Assembly (NCBI GenBank): GCA_902729315.2
Contig: LR746264.1
Location: 2,886,878-2,906,877, forward strand
DNA length: 20,000 bases
Reading direction: 5' to 3'
Source: Spirodela intermedia
Lineage: Eukaryota; Streptophyta; Magnoliopsida; Alismatales; Araceae
Below the pieces are notes generated by a model. It did no database searches. It saw only the letters and a program-made list of their open reading frames with translations, and was not told the origin of the DNA. Both the position numbers and the translations under genes were made by a program. Shown here piece after piece: positions 16,837 through 20,000 of this stretch. How positions within the stretch are numbered: the first letter of the stretch is position 1; each line of letters opens with the position of its first letter.

Positions 16837-17728
16837 TGCATTAGTTGCTCAGCCAAACATTCAGCTTGTAAAATACTAAATAAATAGTAGAATGGAAGGA
16901 CGAATTCCCTAAAGAGTGGATTGACGTAGGTAAAGAGGACTGAATCACTGTAAATTTGTTGTGTGATCTTATTGATGATTGCTACGTCGAATAGATTTGT
17001 ATAAAGTTTCAAGATATAAATAAAATAGGATCACATTAAGGAAAATAAAATAGAGTTTCCAGATTTCTTGTGTGATCATGTGACCACTAAGAGACCAATA
17101 TCGTCTATCTATGATGCCTCACCACAATTCATCTCACACGTTATGAGATGTTAAGCGTGTATCCCATGCCCATATAAGATACTCCATGAAGCATACAATG
17201 TGGTATGAAGATAGTAAAGAGCATGAGATTTTCTACAAGTATAAAACTTCTATCTGAAATCAACTCCTCTGAAACTCGGGCACTTGAAACACTTCCGACT
17301 GGACTGGGACTCATCCTATAATCTCATCCCAGATGTGGTAGCTGTGCAACTTGTTCGCGGGGATTCCTAGTGTTAAACACTAGATACGGGGCTGGAGAGA
17401 GGCCCATTAGAACAAGCCCTTTAAGAAATACATGGGTCAAAGGGCACGGCCTCCACAGCCCTGGCGATCAGAGATTTGTCGCCGGTCAGACTCACTCCCT
17501 CTGCTGGTCCCCTTCCCGGCCGGCGATTTCGCCGGCGGCGGTGGGGTCGGGGAGGAGACGCTAGGACGGATGGGTGGCCACGTTTCCCTCTTCCCCTCCA
17601 CCACTCCTCTTCCCCCGTTGCGGGCCTCCACCCCGCAGGCGCCACTCTCTTCACCAGGAACAGTAACCGCCCCCCTCCCCTTTCCCTGCAACTGGCGGCG
17701 CGTGGTCCGGCGACGGCGTGGGGGACCT
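16837..17728 (+). promoter_or_regulatory. Upstream and 5' leader region of the HYH-like gene
   Basis: Between the last repeat and the chosen start codon. It contains a possible TATA box (TATAAAA, 17240-17246), the perfect palindrome CTAGTGTT-A-AACACTAG at 17367-17383, and ACGT-core sites of the type bound by HY5/HYH proteins: GACGTA at 16923-16928 and its inverse TACGTC at 16983-16988, plus CACGTT at 17137-17142 and 17579-17584. From about 17400 the sequence becomes very GC-rich, probably leader. The transcription start cannot be fixed from sequence alone. Confidence 0.4.
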
Positions 17729-19750
17729 ATGTCGATTCCAGACCTCAGAGACGCCTCCGCCTCTGCTTCTGCCTCTGCCTCCTCCGCGACCAAGCACTCG
17801 CGGGCCGCCGTGTGTTTTCCCCACGTCAAGAAAACGCAAGAAGGTCGCCTGTCTCTTTCTCTCTGGGTTCCGTGTATAGTTTGGTCTCCGATGCCTGCTC
17901 GGACGCCCTTAATTGCCATTGGTGGGTCTGTAGATGAGAGTGATGAGGAGTTGTTCACGGTTCCTGACCTGGGGGCGGAGCCCAGCAGCTCGAAGGCCTC
18001 TCCGAGCACGCCGGTCAATCCTAGTGGAAGTGGCGGCAGCGGAGGCGGCGATGGAGAAGGACGGCGGGCAAAGGTTCGCAGGGGGCGGAATCCTCAAGAC
18101 AGGGAGCACCGGAGACTCAAGAGGTGATTCTCCCTCTCTCTCATCCTTTGCCCTCTGTCGTCTTCCCTTCTCTCCTTCCGTCCCTAGAGACCTGGGTAAG
18201 TCTTAGAATCTTACCACTGAACATGGCGTTGTGAGCTGCCGTGATGCGGCCGATCGGGCGATTTCCAACCCCTGGAAGCTATTTCTCAACTCTGACTCGC
18301 ATACTGCTCAAATACATCATTCCACATCCTCTTAGAAACCAAGACAGTGGGCAGACTTCAACTGCCTTCCAATTCTCCTCCAATAATGGGAATATTGAGT
18401 TCTTGCTTTAAAACACATCATAGTGAGAGTTTCCTGGCCGATTGCCTTCCCTTTGGCATCAAAATATTCCCGCGCCATCTCCTGTATTCCAGCGATTTCA
18501 ATCGCTAGCATGCATTCTTATAATCTCACTGGCAACTCTTTTGAGCTCTTCTTCATTCGTCCATTCGCCATCATCGAACTCCTTCGAAGTTCTGCTGCAG
18601 GACTTCCGATGCAATTGTCTCGTCGATTAGAAAATATTCACACATCGGACGAACGAGAAAATATTAATCGATTTCCTCGGCGTGAGGAAGCCTATAATCA
18701 CCACTTCAGTCAGATGCCCCCCTCATTGAAACCATGATTGACAGTAGTAGTCGGAGTTTACTACGGGTCTACTCCCACTGGACGAACAACAGCAACTGAT
18801 GTGATGGGGGCCGAGTTGTAAGCAATTTGTGATTGTTAGCTGTTGACCCAAGCTCACTGATCTAATTATGGGATGGCTGGCTCCACTAATGACCATGAGT
18901 GTTAGGACTCGGAAACATAATAAAAACTGACTTAAAATGTGCCAGTCAGATCCAGACAGATCGTGTGGACAGCAGTGGGTTTGACTTGGTTCCATTGAGT
19001 GTGTTGAGGCTAAATTTGTTGGCTTAAACGTTTGAACTCGTATTCAGGCTCGAAAGATTTGGAAATTTATCTGACATGTGCCAGTCAACCGAATCCTGAT
19101 TGTGTCATTGACCATGGGTTATAAAATCATATTATTGACTAATTACTGACGCTTCAAGCTGGGAAGGGTATCGTTTACTCTGGGATGGTCGCATTCTCAT
19201 CAGCTTGAATGTTTTTCTGGGGGAATGTTGACTATGTTCATCGTTTATGTCTATATACACATTTTGGTCTGTGAGTCTTCGAAATAAACTGGCTCTAACT
19301 GTCGGATGTCCAAGTTTCTGTTAAACTGGAAGATGTATGCGAGACAGTAACGCTTATCGCTTCTTTGGTGGTCTATAGCGTTCATGCACCTCACATGCGA
19401 GTTCTCAAAACAGGTTGCTCAGGAATAGGGTTTCTGCTCAGCAGGCCAGAGAGAGAAAGAAGGTCTATGTGAGTGATCTCGAATCAATGGCCAAAGTGAT
19501 TCGTGATAAGAATGCAAAACTGGCGGAGAAGATCTCCACATTGGTCAACGAGAACAGCATGCTCCGGAAGGTCCACTGCTTGAGTTTATCGCATAAATTA
19601 GTTCTCACTTATTTCCAGATTCTGACAGGCTGGCTGCGATCTTGCTCATTGTCGCAGGTTCTTGTCAACATGAGGCCTAAAGCCGATGAAGGCGAAGGAG
19701 CCGGCACCTTAGATGACCAGCTGGGAAACAGTGGATCATCGTTCTCATAG
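17729..19750 (+). CDS. HYH: HY5/HYH-type bZIP transcription factor, four exons
   Basis: My exon model is 17729-17843, 17934-18123, 19414-19570 and 19658-19750 (555 nt, 184 residues plus stop); all introns are GT-AG and phases agree. HY5 and HYH are nuclear bZIP activators of light-response genes that bind ACGT elements and are degraded through COP1. The N-terminal exon begins MSIPDLRD and has a Ser-Ala run. Joining exons 1 and 2 gives [19 protein letters not shown], matching the COP1-interaction motif (acidic cluster plus VPD/E). A basic stretch [15 protein letters not shown] leads into [20 protein letters not shown], with the invariant Asn and Arg, then a zipper to MLRK. The tail VLVNMRPK resembles Arabidopsis HYH more than HY5. 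The start at 17729 is chosen because HYH proteins begin shortly before the acidic motif; an in-frame ATG at 17432 would add 99 residues. The symbol denotes family membership, not proven orthology. Confidence 0.9.
17844..17933 (+). other. HYH intron 1 (90 nt, open in frame)
   Basis: Donor GAAG/GTCGCC and acceptor CTGTAG/ATGAG. Splicing joins GAA-G with AT-GAG and gives Glu-Asp-Glu-Ser-Asp-Glu-Glu, as in the family. The intron is divisible by three and has no in-frame stop, so retention would insert 30 residues just before the COP1-interaction motif. Confidence 0.75.
18124..19413 (+). other. HYH intron 2 (1290 nt)
   Basis: Donor AAGAG/GTGATT and acceptor AAACAG/GTTGCTC join Arg (AG-G) to LLRNR in the middle of the basic region, a position that restores the family sequence exactly. 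Without splicing, TGA at 18125 would stop translation. The intron contains two copies of ATGTGCCAGTCA (18937-18948 and 19076-19087) and no other gene that I can support; frames 18423-18737 and - 18723-18995 have no recognisable content. Confidence 0.88.
19571..19657 (+). other. HYH intron 3 (87 nt, open in frame)
   Basis: Donor CGGAAG/GTCCAC and acceptor GTCGCAG/GTTCTT join MLRK to VLVNMRPK, the HYH-like tail. The intron is divisible by three and open, so retention would insert 29 residues within or after the zipper without changing the downstream frame. Confidence 0.85.
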
Positions 19751-20000
19751 ATTACCATGAGCTCAGTTGCATGTCTCTCTTCATTGAGGAATTATTTCAC
19801 GCGCTAATAGCTTCTGAGAGTTTGCCCATTCTTTGGGTTGCTACCAAGCTCTTCATTTCATGGAAAAATGGTCTTGGACAATGGTCCCCAGCGTCGTAGT
19901 ATTCACGTCATCCATTTTGTGGAGTTCGTCTAGGTTTTATCCTTGAACAGTCTTCCGTGATCTAATTATCCAAACTTTTCGACGTTCTTTGGGTTTGACG
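19751..20000 (+). other. Probable 3' untranslated region of the HYH-like gene
   Basis: It follows the TAG at 19748-19750. It is moderately AT-rich and without further coding potential. I see no canonical AATAAA signal before the window ends, which is not unusual in plants, so the polyadenylation site is unknown. Confidence 0.4.

Noticed and set aside
17476-17937. 153-codon + frame overlapping HYH exon 1
   Set aside because: It is in another frame in a GC-rich region, with no family match, and it ends inside the exon that carries the COP1-interaction motif.
17437-18018. 193-codon - frame opposite the HYH exons
   Set aside because: It is a GC-driven shadow of the + strand exons; the + strand has the family motifs and splice sites.
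18423-18995. Open frames inside HYH intron 2
   Set aside because: Both strands have modest frames without recognisable domains, in sequence that must be spliced out to restore the bZIP domain.

Overview
This window looks like nuclear DNA of a flowering plant. The evidence is a spliced, GC-rich bZIP gene with plant GT-AG introns at the right edge, a decayed Ty1/copia retrotransposon with nested insertions in the middle, and plant-style simple repeats. The species cannot be fixed from the sequence. A monocot would fit the GC-rich first exons, but that is only an impression.

Layout. Positions 1-2400 are fairly GC-rich sequence with microsatellites and one perfect 12-bp hairpin (1421-1451), and I find no convincing gene there. 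A candidate transit-peptide-like first exon lies at 2421-2524. Short tandem repeats follow at 2650-2905, then a TATA-rich stretch and a telo-box (3013-3060). From about 3960 to 16836 the window is nested transposable elements. A repeat family, here called A, occurs whole at about 3960-4979. A second copy is split into about 6031-6770 and 16490-16836. The split is filled by non-coding insert D (6771-6965 plus 15202-16490). D is in turn interrupted by a complete but dead Ty1/copia element (6966-15201), with LTRs, a PBS, CTTTG target-site duplications, and gag, protease, integrase, RT and RNase H remnants in order. The copia element carries three later insertions: two copies of an unclassified 1.6-1.7 kb element, here called B (9245-10860 and 12097-13821), and a 337-bp SINE-like retroposon (11296-11632). 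Each insertion has target-site duplications, and the interrupted copia reading frame resumes across both B copies.

The one clear functional gene is an HY5/HYH-type bZIP transcription factor at 17729-19750 on the + strand. I reconstruct four exons that would give 184 residues. They carry the COP1-interaction motif (ESDEE...VPD), a basic region and a leucine zipper, and the C-terminal VLVNMRPK segment resembles Arabidopsis HYH. Its two short introns (90 and 87 nt) are both multiples of three and contain no in-frame stop, so retaining either one would insert residues without breaking the frame. The TE block ends about 900 bp upstream of its start codon, so A-family sequence borders its promoter region.

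The best candidates for something undescribed are the B elements with their terminal 23-25-bp hairpin, and the frame-preserving short introns of the HYH-like gene.
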